Origin: Hyphomicrobium_A sp964405975
GTDB lineage: Bacteria; Pseudomonadota; Alphaproteobacteria; Rhizobiales; Hyphomicrobiaceae
Direction of reading: 5' to 3'
Length of the DNA stretch: 29,735 bases
Assembly (NCBI GenBank): GCA_964405975.1
Contig: CAYOPW010000031.1
Location: 1-29,735 of the forward strand
Notes under the pieces: generated by a model
Databases searched by the model: none
Told to the model about the DNA's origin: nothing
The model's input: only the letters and a program-made list of their open reading frames with translations
Shown: positions 1-9,188 of the stretch, piece by piece
Numbering within the stretch: the stretch's first letter is position 1
Layout: each line of letters starts with the position of its first letter
Made by a program: the position numbers and the translations under genes

Positions 1-730
1 GGATCGCCTTCATCTGCTCGTTGAGATAGTACTCGCGCTGCGTCTTCTCCATCTGGCGTTTCACGCGGCTGCGAATCTTCTTCTCAACCTGAAGGACGGA
101 GATCTCGCTCTCCATCAGCGCATAGACGCGCTCCAGCCGCTCAGAGATTGTCGACGTCTCCAAGACTTCCTGCTTGTCCGCGATCTTGATGGCCAGATGC
201 GAAGCGACCGTGTCAGCGAGCTTCGAGTAGTCTTCGATCTGGGCGATCGTGCCCAAGACTTCCGGCGAGATCTTCTTGTTGAGCTTCACATAGCTTTCGA
301 ATTGAGTCACCGCAGAGCGCGCCAAGGCCTCAATCTCTTCCTTTGCACCCGTGCTCTCAGGTACAGGCTCGACCTCTGCTTCAAAGTAACTCGGATTATC
401 CGTGTAGCTGACGATGCGCGCACGCGACGTGCCTTCGACGAGTACTTTCACCGTGCCGTCGGGCAACTTGAGCAACTGCAGCACTGAGGCGAGCGTGCCG
501 ACCGGATAGATTGCGTCCGTTGCTGGATCGTCGTCGCCGGCATTCTTCTGCGCAGCAAGCAGAATGTGCTTGTCCGTGCGCATCACCTCTTCAAGCGCAT
601 TGATCGACTTATCGCGGCCGACGAAGAGCGGCACAATCATATAAGGAAAGACCACGATATCACGCAGCGGGAGCACCGGATAGAGCCCCTTGCCCGCGGT
701 CTTTTCTTTCGTCTGTGTGTCTTCGGCCAT
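1..730 (-). CDS. lon: ATP-dependent protease Lon, N-terminal part (gene runs off the window)
   Basis: Translating the minus strand from the ATG at 730 gives 243 codons without a stop up to the window edge. The product starts MAEDTQTKEK and continues with the Lon N-domain signature PVLPLRDIVVFPYMIVPLFV and VGRDKSINALEE. Near the edge it reaches REYYLNEQMKAI, the conserved helix just before the AAA+ domain. Lon is a cytosolic serine protease that degrades misfolded and regulatory proteins; the AAA+ and Ser-Lys protease domains lie outside this window. The gene follows clpX on the same strand after a 309-base spacer that carries its own heat-shock promoter. The identity is secure. The start is supported by homology, because the Shine-Dalgarno sequence is only weak (GGGTAG about 5 bases upstream). 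Confidence 0.97.
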   Translation of the reverse strand, partial: MAEDTQTKEKTAGKGLYPVLPLRDIVVFPYMIVPLFVGRDKSINALEEVMRTDKHILLAAQKNAGDDDPATDAIYPVGTLASVLQLLKLPDGTVKVLVEGTSRARIVSYTDNPSYFEAEVEPVPESTGAKEEIEALARSAVTQFESYVKLNKKISPEVLGTIAQIEDYSKLADTVASHLAIKIADKQEVLETSTISERLERVYALMESEISVLQVEKKIRSRVKRQMEKTQREYYLNEQMKAI

Positions 731-1039
731 GTCGCTACCCATTGGAGTGCGGTTGTCTTCGGATGACTTCTTGCTTGCGCTTTTGATCTTTGATGTCCTT
801 TGTACACTTTATATCGCCGCGTCTGACACTTTTGAGGCACGACCCCGAAGTGAGTGCGGATAAGTCCTTCCCTCAACAGCACAAGGCACAATTCAAACTA
901 GAAAACGCTCTTAACTGCCCAATTGAAATGGGGCGTTACGCCGCTGGATCAAGTGTACACGGGCGCAACTCGCGACACCTATGGTCTTTTCGGCTCACAG
1001 AGTGCGCTGGAGCACCCTGGCGGCAGCTCGGTTCACGAC
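731..1039 (-). other. clpX-lon intergenic region, lon leader
   Basis: The 309 bases between the clpX stop and the lon start hold no convincing gene. The small reading frames here have no ribosome-binding site or recognisable protein. The notable content is the heat-shock promoter at 926-953, which would give lon a leader of about 190 nucleotides. I see no strong intrinsic terminator after clpX, so read-through from clpX into lon remains possible. Confidence 0.7.
926..953 (-). promoter_or_regulatory. RpoH (sigma-32) heat-shock promoter for lon
   Basis: Read on the minus strand, CTTGATC (953-947) is followed by a 13-base spacer and CCCCATTT (933-926). The known sigma-32 consensus is CTTGAAA, 11-16 bases, CCCCATNT; the -10 element is a full match and the -35 matches five of seven. 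Lon is a classical heat-shock gene, which fits. The start of transcription would lie near 919. This is sequence matching plus family knowledge; no expression data are visible. Confidence 0.75.
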
Positions 1040-2293
<1,254 letters not shown>

Positions 2294-2654
2294 GCCTTAA
2301 GCCTCACCCCTCATTCGGGTGACCCGTAACCGACCTGCGCCGGATCGATTCTTGTATCGAACCATCGACACATTCGCCCGTGCCTTATGTCCGGTCATTC
2401 GGCTACCGAGTCCATTCTCACGATCTGAGCACGCTAGCCTTCTCCAGATCAAGATTGGATTAACAGCCAGGAGCCCGGCAACCGGTGAAGCGGCTCGATT
2501 GCCACAGTTTTATGTCCCCTAAAAGGTGCGCCAAAAAAGGGCGTTAGGCGGGTATTGCAACCTGAATTCACCCAGCCGCGGGGCAAAATAGCACCGGATT
2601 CAGAGATCCTTAAGCGAAGACGACCAGCCTAACGCTAGGCGCAGGCCGCTGATG
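2294..2654 (-). other. clpP-clpX intergenic region
   Basis: The 361 bases between the clpP stop and the clpX start contain no supportable gene. Just after clpP there is a small hairpin, GCCTA with TAGGC arms at 2628-2641, without a T-run, so it is at best a weak terminator or RNA-processing site. The length implies that clpX has its own promoter, but I cannot point to one with confidence; a CTTGATC at about 2447-2453 (minus) has no good -10 partner. Confidence 0.5.
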
Positions 2655-3305
2655 TCAAGTAGTTACCTTATCATCAGAAATGCCGAATTCGGCTTCTTCG
2701 CGCTGCGACAGCACCTTGTCGATGAGGCCAAATTCCTGGGCCTGTTCCGCAGTCATGAAGTAATCGCGGTCCAGCGTGCGTTCAATAACATCGTAAGACT
2801 GGCCCGTATGTTTGACGTAGATGTCGTTGAGCCGGCGCTTCATCTTAATGATATCTTCAGCGTGCCGCTCGATGTCGGAGGCCTGCCCAGAGAATCCGCC
2901 AGAAGGTTGGTGAACCATGATGCGCGCATTGGGCAGCGCATAACGCATACCCTTGGTCCCTGCGCACAGCAGCAAGGAGCCCATTGAGGCCGCCTGCCCA
3001 ATGCACAGCGTCGCCACCGGCGGGCGTACAAATTGAAGCGTGTCATAGATCGCGAAGCCGGCCGTAACGACGCCGCCTGGCGAATTGACGTACATGGAGA
3101 TTTCTTTTTTCGGGTTTTCGGCCTCCAGGAACAAGAGCTGCATACATATCGAAGCGGCCATGTGGTCCTCGATGGGACCCGTCACAAAGATAATGCGCTC
3201 CTTTAAGAGCCGAGAGGGCAGGTCGTAGCCCCGCTCGCCGCGGTTTGTCTGCTCGACCACCATCGGCCAGAACGTGTTCGTGAGGCTGCTAACCGGATCG
3301 TTCAT
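2655..3305 (-). CDS. clpP: ATP-dependent Clp protease proteolytic subunit ClpP
   Basis: The 216-residue product is a standard ClpP. The catalytic triad is Ser107 (in GQAASMGS), His132 (in MVHQPSGG) and Asp181 (in RDYFMTAEQA). The N-terminal segment ending in LLKERIIF leads into the core. It forms the tetradecameric serine protease chamber that works with ClpX (and ClpA). The open frame continues upstream to 3398, but the ATG at 3305 is preferred: it has a GAGGAAGAG ribosome-binding site and gives the family's usual start, MNDPVSSLTN. The gene follows tig by 129 bases on the same strand, so tig-clpP may be co-transcribed. Confidence 0.97.
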   Translation of the reverse strand: MNDPVSSLTNTFWPMVVEQTNRGERGYDLPSRLLKERIIFVTGPIEDHMAASICMQLLFLEAENPKKEISMYVNSPGGVVTAGFAIYDTLQFVRPPVATLCIGQAASMGSLLLCAGTKGMRYALPNARIMVHQPSGGFSGQASDIERHAEDIIKMKRRLNDIYVKHTGQSYDVIERTLDRDYFMTAEQAQEFGLIDKVLSQREEAEFGISDDKVTT

Positions 3306-3434
3306 GGCTTCTCTTCCTCTTGAATCGCAGATGCGCGCGCAGTCCGAATCGAATGGGCTCAAGCGCCCCTTCATGGGCAGACGGCTGGCACCGCGCAACC
3401 CCTAGCGCGGCCCTTCCATCGACAATCTGCCGAA

Positions 3435-4790
3435 TTAGGTCTCGGTGGTCTCCTCGACCTGCTTGAATAGCTCGTCTTTTGTAACTTTTTTCTCCGCAGG
3501 CTTTGCCCGCGACAGCACGTAGTCGACGACCTTGTCCTCGAAGATCGGGGCACGCAGCTCTGACAGCGCACCGGGCGTTTTCTCATAGTACTCATAGACC
3601 ATCTTTTCCTGGCCGGGGAAGCGGCGCGCCTGTTCCATCAGTGCCTGGCGCAGCTCATCCTGGCCCACCTTTAGACCACCCTTCTCGCCAATTTCCCCGA
3701 CGATAAGGCCCAGACGAACGCGGCGCTCAGCGATGCGGCGATACTCCGCACGCGCGTCCTCCTCCGTCTTGCCTTCGTCGGCAAAGGACTTACCGCTTTG
3801 CTTCAGGTTCTCGTTGAGTTGACTCCAGATAGAGTCGAACTCATGGTCAACAAGTGAGGCTGGCAATTCGAAGCTATGCGCCTTCTCCAGTTGGTCGAGA
3901 AGTTCGCGTTTCAGCTTTAGCCGTGCAGCCGAGTTATACTCCTGTTTGATCTGCGCGGCGATGAGCTGCTTGAGCTTGTCGAGGCTATCTGCGCCGAACG
4001 TCTTGGCAAACCCATCATCAATCGTTGGTGGAACGGGAAAGGCCACCTCTTTGACCGTGACGTCGAATGTCGCTTCCTTGCCCGCAAGCGTCGCAACGGG
4101 ATAGTCGTCGGGAAAGGTCGCTTTTATCGTCGGAGTATCGCCAGTCTTGGCGCCCATCAACCCATCCTCAAAGCCTGGAATGAACTTGCTCTGGCCTAAG
4201 ACGAGCTGCGTGTCTTCGCCCGAGCCGCCCTCGAAAGCCTCGCCATCAATCTTTCCGGTGAAATCGATTGTTACGCGGTCACCCGACGCAGCCGCGCGGC
4301 CCTCGTCAGGGGTCCACGTCACGCCGCGCTCGGCAAGTTCGCCAATCGCTTTTTCGATGGCTTCAGGCTCCACTTCAGCGACCAAGCGCTCCAGCTTGAG
4401 CTTCTTTAGGTCCGTCAATTCGATCTCAGGCAACACTTCAAAGGAAACGGAGTAGGCAAGGTCTGCCTCACCCGCGAAGACCCGCTCAATCTCTTCTTTG
4501 TCTTCTGGAAAGGTGATGCTCGGTTGCGCCGCCGGGCGCTCATTGCGCTCCTCAAGTGCCTTAGTCGTTGTCTCCTTGACGGCCTGTTCCAGGACTTCCG
4601 CCATCAGCGAACGCCCATACATCTTCTTTAGGTGGGGAACAGGAACCTTCCCCTTCCGGAAGCCCTTAAGCTGAACACGGTCCTTGATCTCGCCAAGCCG
4701 CTCTGTGAAGCGCTGTCCCAGCTCATCAGCGCCAACCACCACCTTTAGGGTGCGCTTCAGGCCCTCGTTATTCGTTTCGGTGATTTGCAT
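3435..4790 (-). CDS. tig: Trigger factor, ribosome-associated chaperone and prolyl isomerase
   Basis: The 451-residue product carries the trigger-factor signature GFRKGKVP in its N-terminal ribosome-binding domain. A central FKBP-type PPIase domain follows, with GDRVTIDFTGKIDGE and FIPGFEDGLMGAK as hallmarks, and then the C-terminal substrate-cradling domain ending in an acidic tail. It binds nascent chains at the ribosomal exit tunnel. The open frame runs upstream through the tRNA gene to about 5003, an artefact; the true start is the ATG at 4790, preceded by TTGGAGAGC and giving MQITETNNEG. It is the first protein gene of the tig-clpP-clpX-lon series and lies 92 bases after tRNA-Leu on the same strand. 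Confidence 0.96.
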   Translation of the reverse strand: MQITETNNEGLKRTLKVVVGADELGQRFTERLGEIKDRVQLKGFRKGKVPVPHLKKMYGRSLMAEVLEQAVKETTTKALEERNERPAAQPSITFPEDKEEIERVFAGEADLAYSVSFEVLPEIELTDLKKLKLERLVAEVEPEAIEKAIGELAERGVTWTPDEGRAAASGDRVTIDFTGKIDGEAFEGGSGEDTQLVLGQSKFIPGFEDGLMGAKTGDTPTIKATFPDDYPVATLAGKEATFDVTVKEVAFPVPPTIDDGFAKTFGADSLDKLKQLIAAQIKQEYNSAARLKLKRELLDQLEKAHSFELPASLVDHEFDSIWSQLNENLKQSGKSFADEGKTEEDARAEYRRIAERRVRLGLIVGEIGEKGGLKVGQDELRQALMEQARRFPGQEKMVYEYYEKTPGALSELRAPIFEDKVVDYVLSRAKPAEKKVTKDELFKQVEETTET

Positions 4791-4882
4791 TGCTCTCCAA
4801 CCTGATCTTGGCAGCGTCACGGCCTCGACGCCTCCGCAGCCCGTTCGGCCCAGCCCCTGGTCCGCTTCTAAGCCCGGTTGCG

Positions 4883-4967
<85 letters not shown>

Positions 4968-5022
4968 GCGCCGTGCCCTGCCGTGGGGCGCGGCATAGGC
5001 CAAACACCCGCAGACCCTCGCT

Positions 5023-5090
5023 TTTTTCGCAAGCTTCGTCTGGCTAATGGGAACGGTCAGGCATGGTATATCTGGCGAGCTTGCGAAAAA
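5023..5090. repeat. 13-bp inverted repeat around the tRNA-Leu promoter
   Basis: TTTTTCGCAAGCT at 5023-5035 is the exact reverse complement of AGCTTGCGAAAAA at 5078-5090, with 42 bases between. The distal arm overlaps the putative -35 box of tRNA-Leu and the interval contains the -10 box. It could be an operator pair, a cruciform or processing structure, or the remnant of a mobile element; no transposase is present between the arms. Confidence 0.6.
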
Positions 5091-5094
5091 TCAA
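5065..5094 (-). promoter_or_regulatory. Putative housekeeping promoter of tRNA-Leu (and tig)
   Basis: On the minus strand TTGATT (5094-5089), 18 bases, then TATACC (5070-5065) resembles a sigma-70 promoter. Transcription would begin around 5058, some 90 nucleotides before the mature tRNA 5' end. No better candidate is visible in the 289-base gap between the tRNA and the divergent cysteine synthase gene. Matching by eye only. Confidence 0.4.
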
Positions 5095-5256
5095 CGCCAA
5101 TTCGCCCCTGACACCAGTCGCACCGGACAAACCGCGCCTCGTCCCGCCACCCTAAGCGGGCGCCAGAAGGGGCTCGGGCGCCCTCGCAGTAGACAGGTTG
5201 CGACCCCATTGGCACCCCACTAGTTTGCTGCGCACTCAGGCGACAGGAGTAAGCAT

Positions 5257-6306
5257 TTGCTGCCAAGTTCAAGCGTTGCTGCCGCAGTGGGACGTACGCC
5301 CCTTATTCGGCTCCGCCGAGCGTCGGAGGAGACAGGCTGCACTATCCTGGGCAAGGCTGAATTCATGAATCCCGGCCAGTCGGTCAAGGATCGTGCGGCA
5401 CTTGGCATCATTTCGGATGCCGTCAGCCGCGGCCACCTGAAGCCCGGCGGCACAATCGTCGAGGGTACCGCTGGCAATACAGGCATCGGGCTGACGGTAA
5501 TAGGCAATGCCTTGGGATTTCGCACCGTCATCGTTATCCCAGACACGCAAACGCAGGAAAAGAAGGATACCCTGCGCCTCCTTGGCGCAGAGGTCGTCGA
5601 AGTGCCGGCCGTGCCCTACAAGAACCCCAACAACTACGTGAAGTATTCCGCGCGGCTCGCCGAGGCCATCGATGCGGCGGAGGAAGAGGGTGCGGTATGG
5701 GCCAATCAATTCGACAACGTCGCCAACCGCGACATTCATATGACGACAACGGCTGAGGAAATTTGGTCCGATACGAATGGCGAGATCGACGGCTTCGTTG
5801 CAGCGGTCGGTTCAGGAGGCACGTTGGGCGGTGTATCTCGCGTGCTCAAAGCCAAGCGCGCGGGCATCCGCGCCGCACTGGCGGACCCGCCCGGCTCTGC
5901 GCTTTACGCCTACTACACGACCGGCGAACTCAAGGCAGAAGGATCCTCAATCACGGAAGGGATCGGCCAAGGCCGAATAACCAAGAACCTGGAAGGCGCC
6001 CCCATTGATACCGCGTTTCAGATCCCCGATACGGAAGCCGTACAAACCGTGTTTCAACTCACCGCCGAGGAAGGATTGTGCTTGGGCGCGTCAAGCGGGG
6101 TCAATGTTGCTGGAGCTGTCCGGCTCGCCAAGGATCTGGGGCCGGGGCACACGATCGTGACCGTCCTGTGCGACCCTGGAACCCGATATCAGTCCAGGCT
6201 TTTCAACCCGGCCTTTCTTCAGTCGAAATCGCTGCCTATCCCGGCCTGGCTCGACCGCAAACCCCGTGTCCTGCCAAGCGTTTTTGCCGATCCGGCCACC
6301 AGATGA
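5257..6306 (+). CDS. PLP-dependent cysteine synthase (O-acetylserine sulfhydrylase family)
   Basis: This 349-residue fold-type II PLP enzyme has the Schiff-base lysine Lys44 in NPGQSVKDRAA, a substrate-binding loop GTAGNTG (70-76) and the phosphate-binding glycine loop GSGGTLGG (185-192). These are the marks of cysteine synthases, which replace the acetyl group of O-acetylserine with sulfide. The loop reads GTAGNTG instead of the PTSGNTG of classical CysK, and the C-terminus is longer, so this is a divergent CysK subgroup and the exact substrate is not certain. The start is TTG at 5257, supported by AGGAG 7 bases upstream (5245-5249) and by the conserved GRTPLIRL near the N-terminus. A sulfurtransferase gene follows on the same strand. 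Confidence 0.88.
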   Translation: MLPSSSVAAAVGRTPLIRLRRASEETGCTILGKAEFMNPGQSVKDRAALGIISDAVSRGHLKPGGTIVEGTAGNTGIGLTVIGNALGFRTVIVIPDTQTQEKKDTLRLLGAEVVEVPAVPYKNPNNYVKYSARLAEAIDAAEEEGAVWANQFDNVANRDIHMTTTAEEIWSDTNGEIDGFVAAVGSGGTLGGVSRVLKAKRAGIRAALADPPGSALYAYYTTGELKAEGSSITEGIGQGRITKNLEGAPIDTAFQIPDTEAVQTVFQLTAEEGLCLGASSGVNVAGAVRLAKDLGPGHTIVTVLCDPGTRYQSRLFNPAFLQSKSLPIPAWLDRKPRVLPSVFADPATR

Positions 6307-6351
6307 GGCCATTTGACCGGCGTCACGCGTAGTCTTGCGGGCGCGCCGAGT

Positions 6352-6373
6352 TTTTCCTATGTGGCTAGGAAAA
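6352..6373. repeat. Perfect 8-bp palindrome upstream of the sulfurtransferase gene
   Basis: TTTTCCTA (6352-6359) and TAGGAAAA (6366-6373) are exact inverted copies with a 6-base centre. The AT-rich arms and missing T-tract argue against an intrinsic terminator. The position, about 60 bases before the sseA start, suits an operator. The regulator is unknown. Confidence 0.5.
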
Positions 6374-6431
6374 CGACGCGCGACCGGTCCCCAAGGCTCG
6401 GCGTGATGAAAAAGTGAAATGGAGAGGGAAC

Positions 6432-7295
6432 GTGCTGAACTCTGCCAAGAAGTGGCTTGTCGAAACGGATTGGCTTGCCGCGCATATCAACACTCCCGAT
6501 CTCGTCATTCTTGACGCGAGCTGGCACTTGCCCGGAGTTGAACGCGATCCCAAGGCCGAGTACCTGGTGGAGCACATTCCAGGCGCTCACTTCTTCGATA
6601 TCGACGATCTATCCGACGATAAATCGTCGCTTCCGCACATGCTGCCCTCCACCGTCAAGTTTGCTTCGCGCATGAAGAAGATGGGCATCGGTGACGGGAT
6701 ACGCATCGTGATTTACGACACGTATGGCCTTTTTTCTGCGCCGCGCGCGTGGTGGACGTTTCGCGCGATGGGGCACGAGGACGTTGCCGTTCTCAACGGT
6801 GGTCTGAAAAAGTGGAAGGCAGAAGGACTTCCACTGGAGGATGGCCCCGCGAGGAAACGCCCCGAGTGTCATTACACGCCGCGCATCAACGCCTCGCTTA
6901 TCCGCGACATCGACGACGTCAAACAGGTGCTGAGCAAGAATTCTGCTCAGATCGTCGATGCGCGCCCCGCTGGCCGTTTCGCGGGCAACGAGCCCGAGCC
7001 GCGTCCGGGTTTGCGCGGCGGCCATTTGCCCGGTGCACGTAATGTGCCCTCGCAATCGCTGATCAATCACGACGGCACGCTGAAAGCTCCGGCTGAGTTG
7101 GCCAAGATTTTTGCCGATGCCGGGATTGATCCGTCGTCGCCCGTGATCACCACGTGCGGTTCCGGCGTCACCGCCTCGATCCTGTCGCTAGCGCTGGCCG
7201 TGCTGGGGCAAACGAATGCGGCTGTCTACGACGGAAGCTGGGCGGAGTGGGGCGCCGACAATCACCTCCCCGTTGAGACCGGCGCTACGAACTAA
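6432..7295 (+). CDS. sseA: 3-mercaptopyruvate sulfurtransferase (two rhodanese domains)
   Basis: The 287-residue protein has two tandem rhodanese domains. The N-terminal one is inactive and the C-terminal one has the active-site Cys242 in the loop CGSGVTA. That loop is typical of 3-mercaptopyruvate sulfurtransferases; thiosulfate-specific rhodaneses have CRKGVT. Other conserved features are HIPGAHFFD, the arginine in VDARPAGRF and GHLPGARNVP. It transfers sulfur from mercaptopyruvate to thiophilic acceptors in cysteine and sulfide metabolism. I chose the GTG at 6432 because GGAGAGGG lies just upstream; a GTG at 6414 would add six residues but has only a poor ribosome-binding site. It follows the cysteine synthase gene by 125 bases and converges on the CoA-binding protein gene. 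Confidence 0.92.
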   Translation: MLNSAKKWLVETDWLAAHINTPDLVILDASWHLPGVERDPKAEYLVEHIPGAHFFDIDDLSDDKSSLPHMLPSTVKFASRMKKMGIGDGIRIVIYDTYGLFSAPRAWWTFRAMGHEDVAVLNGGLKKWKAEGLPLEDGPARKRPECHYTPRINASLIRDIDDVKQVLSKNSAQIVDARPAGRFAGNEPEPRPGLRGGHLPGARNVPSQSLINHDGTLKAPAELAKIFADAGIDPSSPVITTCGSGVTASILSLALAVLGQTNAAVYDGSWAEWGADNHLPVETGATN

Positions 7296-7336
7296 CAACG
7301 CGCGATCTGAGCAAATGCGCTCTTGCGAGCCGATGC

Positions 7337-7870
7337 TTAGCGTTTGCTGGAAATGACGTGGCTTTGTACGCCACGTGCGGCAAGCTTTGGACGCAGGCTC
7401 GATATGGTGCCTGAGTTCACCCCTGCCCAGCCAATTTCACCCGACAGACGTCCGTACTCGATCTTGGCACAACGGTTCATGATGACTTTGAGACCGGCGG
7501 CTTCGGCCTCAGCGGCTGCCTCGTCGTTGCGAATTCCCAACTGCATCCAAATGACATTCAGGCCGAGCTTGTCCTTGAGTGCAATCGCTTCGCGCGTGAT
7601 CCCAAGCGCGGCCTCCGAGTTACGAAAGATGTCGATGACGTCGACAGAGCCCTCTAATCCGGCAAGTGTTTCATAGACCTTCTGCCCGAGGATCTCCTTG
7701 CCCGCCGCTCCCGGATTGACTGGAATCACCTGATAGCCTTTCCCGAGAAGATACTTCATTGCGAAGTAGCTTGGCCGGCTGGTATTCGCGCTGGCACCCA
7801 CGAACGCGAAGACGCGCGCATCGCTCAAAACCTGCGCGATGTCATCATCACTGTAAGAATCGTGGCTCAT
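7337..7870 (-). CDS. CoA-binding domain protein (YccU-like)
   Basis: The 177-residue product is a single Rossmann-type CoA-binding domain (CoA_binding_2 family). It has the N-terminal loop FVGASANTSRPSY, the segment QVIPVNPGAAGKEILGQKVY and the C-terminal family signature MNRCAKIEYGRL. Proteins of this family resemble the N-terminal part of succinyl-CoA synthetase alpha, but their substrate and role are unknown. Its ATG overlaps the TGA of the upstream VOC gene in an ATGA (7867-7870), so the two are translationally coupled. It is the last gene of the leftward run and ends 41 bases from the convergent sseA. Confidence 0.88.
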   Translation of the reverse strand: MSHDSYSDDDIAQVLSDARVFAFVGASANTSRPSYFAMKYLLGKGYQVIPVNPGAAGKEILGQKVYETLAGLEGSVDVIDIFRNSEAALGITREAIALKDKLGLNVIWMQLGIRNDEAAAEAEAAGLKVIMNRCAKIEYGRLSGEIGWAGVNSGTISSLRPKLAARGVQSHVISSKR

Positions 7871-8301
7871 GCCTCGCCCATATCAAGCTCAATGCGACCT
7901 TCATCGCCGAGCTTGAAATAGGGGTTATAGGCGACTTCCCACAAGTGGCCGTCCGGGTCAGCAAAGTATCCCGAGTACCCGCCCCAGAACACTTTGCCGG
8001 CTGGCTTTAATAGCTTGGCACCGGCAGCGACCGCCTCGGCCAGAACCGCATCGACGCCGGCCTCGCTGCGCGCATTGTGGGCAAGAGCGACACCGGAAAA
8101 ACCAGGCGCGCTATCTTCGACCGTTGCGTCCTCGGCCAATGGAGCACGCCCATAAAGCCCTAAGACGACTCCGCCACCATCAAGGAACGTCACAGTCTCC
8201 TGAGATGCGGTTGACGCCTTGAAACCCAGCGCCCCATAGAATGCGCGCGAGCGCGCGACATCCTTGACGCCGAGCGTGATCATCGATACTCGCGGCTCCA
8301 T
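7867..8301 (-). CDS. VOC-family protein (glyoxalase/bleomycin-resistance fold)
   Basis: This small protein (144 residues) has the paired beta-alpha-beta modules of the vicinal oxygen chelate superfamily. The first begins RVSMITLGVKDVARSRAFYG and the second ends YFADPDGHLWEVAYNPYFK. The PDGHLWE motif carries a typical metal-ligand position (the Glu). Such proteins can be dioxygenases, epimerases, glyoxalases or resistance proteins; nothing here fixes the substrate. The ATG at 8301 has GGGGGAAAACC in front; the open frame extends further upstream but without a better start. It sits 23 bases after the crotonase-like gene and overlaps the next gene by four bases, so the three look like one operon. 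Confidence 0.88.
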   Translation of the reverse strand: MEPRVSMITLGVKDVARSRAFYGALGFKASTASQETVTFLDGGGVVLGLYGRAPLAEDATVEDSAPGFSGVALAHNARSEAGVDAVLAEAVAAGAKLLKPAGKVFWGGYSGYFADPDGHLWEVAYNPYFKLGDEGRIELDMGEA

Positions 8302-8324
8302 TGGTTTTCCCCCACACGATTGTA

Positions 8325-9158
8325 CTAACCGTCTTCCCATTTCGGCTTGCGCTTTTGAAGAAACGCACCGATGCCCTCTTGGGCATCACGGGCCATCATA
8401 TTCTCCACCATGACCTTCGTGGCATAGGCATAAGCTTCCGAAAGGGGCATCTCAGCTTGCGTATAGAATGCGGCCTTGCCCGTCGCGACGGTTGCCGGTG
8501 ACTTCTCGGCGATTTTGCCTGCCAGACAAAGGGCTGAGTCCATAAGGTCTTCGTGGGGCACAACGCGATTAACAAGCCCGTACTCGGCTGCCGCGCTGGC
8601 GGGCAGCATCTCGCCCAATAGCAACATCTCCATTGCGCGCTTGCGTGCCACGTTGCGCGACAGCGCCACCATCGGCGTCGAGCAAAACAGGCCAATATTT
8701 ACACCCGGCGTGCAAAACTGCGCGTTCTCCGCTGCCACGGCGAGATCGCAGGTGGCGACAAGCTGGCAACCCGCAGCCGTTGCGGTACCCTGCACGGCGG
8801 CAATGACCGGCTTGGGACAGGCAACGATCGCCTGCATCATGCCAGAACAGCGCTCCATCGTGGCTTCAAAGAAGGCAAGGCCCTTATCAGCATCAGTACG
8901 GTGCGCAGACAATTCTTTGAGATCGTGGCCGGCCGAGAAGACTGGGCCATTGGCGGCAAGCACGATCGCGGCGACACCGCTTTCTTCGGCAAGTTCCGAG
9001 ACAGCGGCGTGAAGCCCGTCGATCATGGAGAGCGACAAGCTGTTGCGCGCCGCTGCCCGGTTCATGGTGACAACGGCCACGCCGTTCTGCGGGCGCTCGA
9101 TCAGAAGCTCACGGGCACCCTCATTGTGGCCTTTAGCCGATGAGGTCTGCTCCTGCAT
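8325..9158 (-). CDS. Crotonase-fold protein of the ECHDC3 type
   Basis: The product (277 residues from ATG 9158) is an enoyl-CoA hydratase/isomerase-superfamily protein. It has the CoA-binding and oxyanion-hole segments FSAGHDLKEL and GTATAAG. The run CQLVATCDLAVA, CTPGVNIGLFCSTP and the ending FLQKRKPKW match what I know of the animal ECHDC3 group. The two catalytic glutamates of true hydratases (rat Glu144 and Glu164) are replaced by Gln132 and Gly152, so ordinary enoyl-CoA hydration is unlikely and the reaction is unknown. The start is ambiguous: ATG 9158 has GGAGG 11 bases upstream, while TTG 9176 has AGGAAA. It heads the crotonase-VOC-CoA-binding run, 30 bases after a gene for a secreted protein. 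Confidence 0.88.
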   Translation of the reverse strand: MQEQTSSAKGHNEGARELLIERPQNGVAVVTMNRAAARNSLSLSMIDGLHAAVSELAEESGVAAIVLAANGPVFSAGHDLKELSAHRTDADKGLAFFEATMERCSGMMQAIVACPKPVIAAVQGTATAAGCQLVATCDLAVAAENAQFCTPGVNIGLFCSTPMVALSRNVARKRAMEMLLLGEMLPASAAAEYGLVNRVVPHEDLMDSALCLAGKIAEKSPATVATGKAAFYTQAEMPLSEAYAYATKVMVENMMARDAQEGIGAFLQKRKPKWEDG

Positions 9159-9188
9159 TCGCGCCTTCACCTCCAAGTTTCCTGTGCG

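Noticed and set aside
5057..5272. 71-codon minus-strand frame between tRNA-Leu and the cysteine synthase
   Set aside because: It overlaps the tRNA promoter and inverted repeat and the start of the cysteine synthase gene, and shows no protein-like features.
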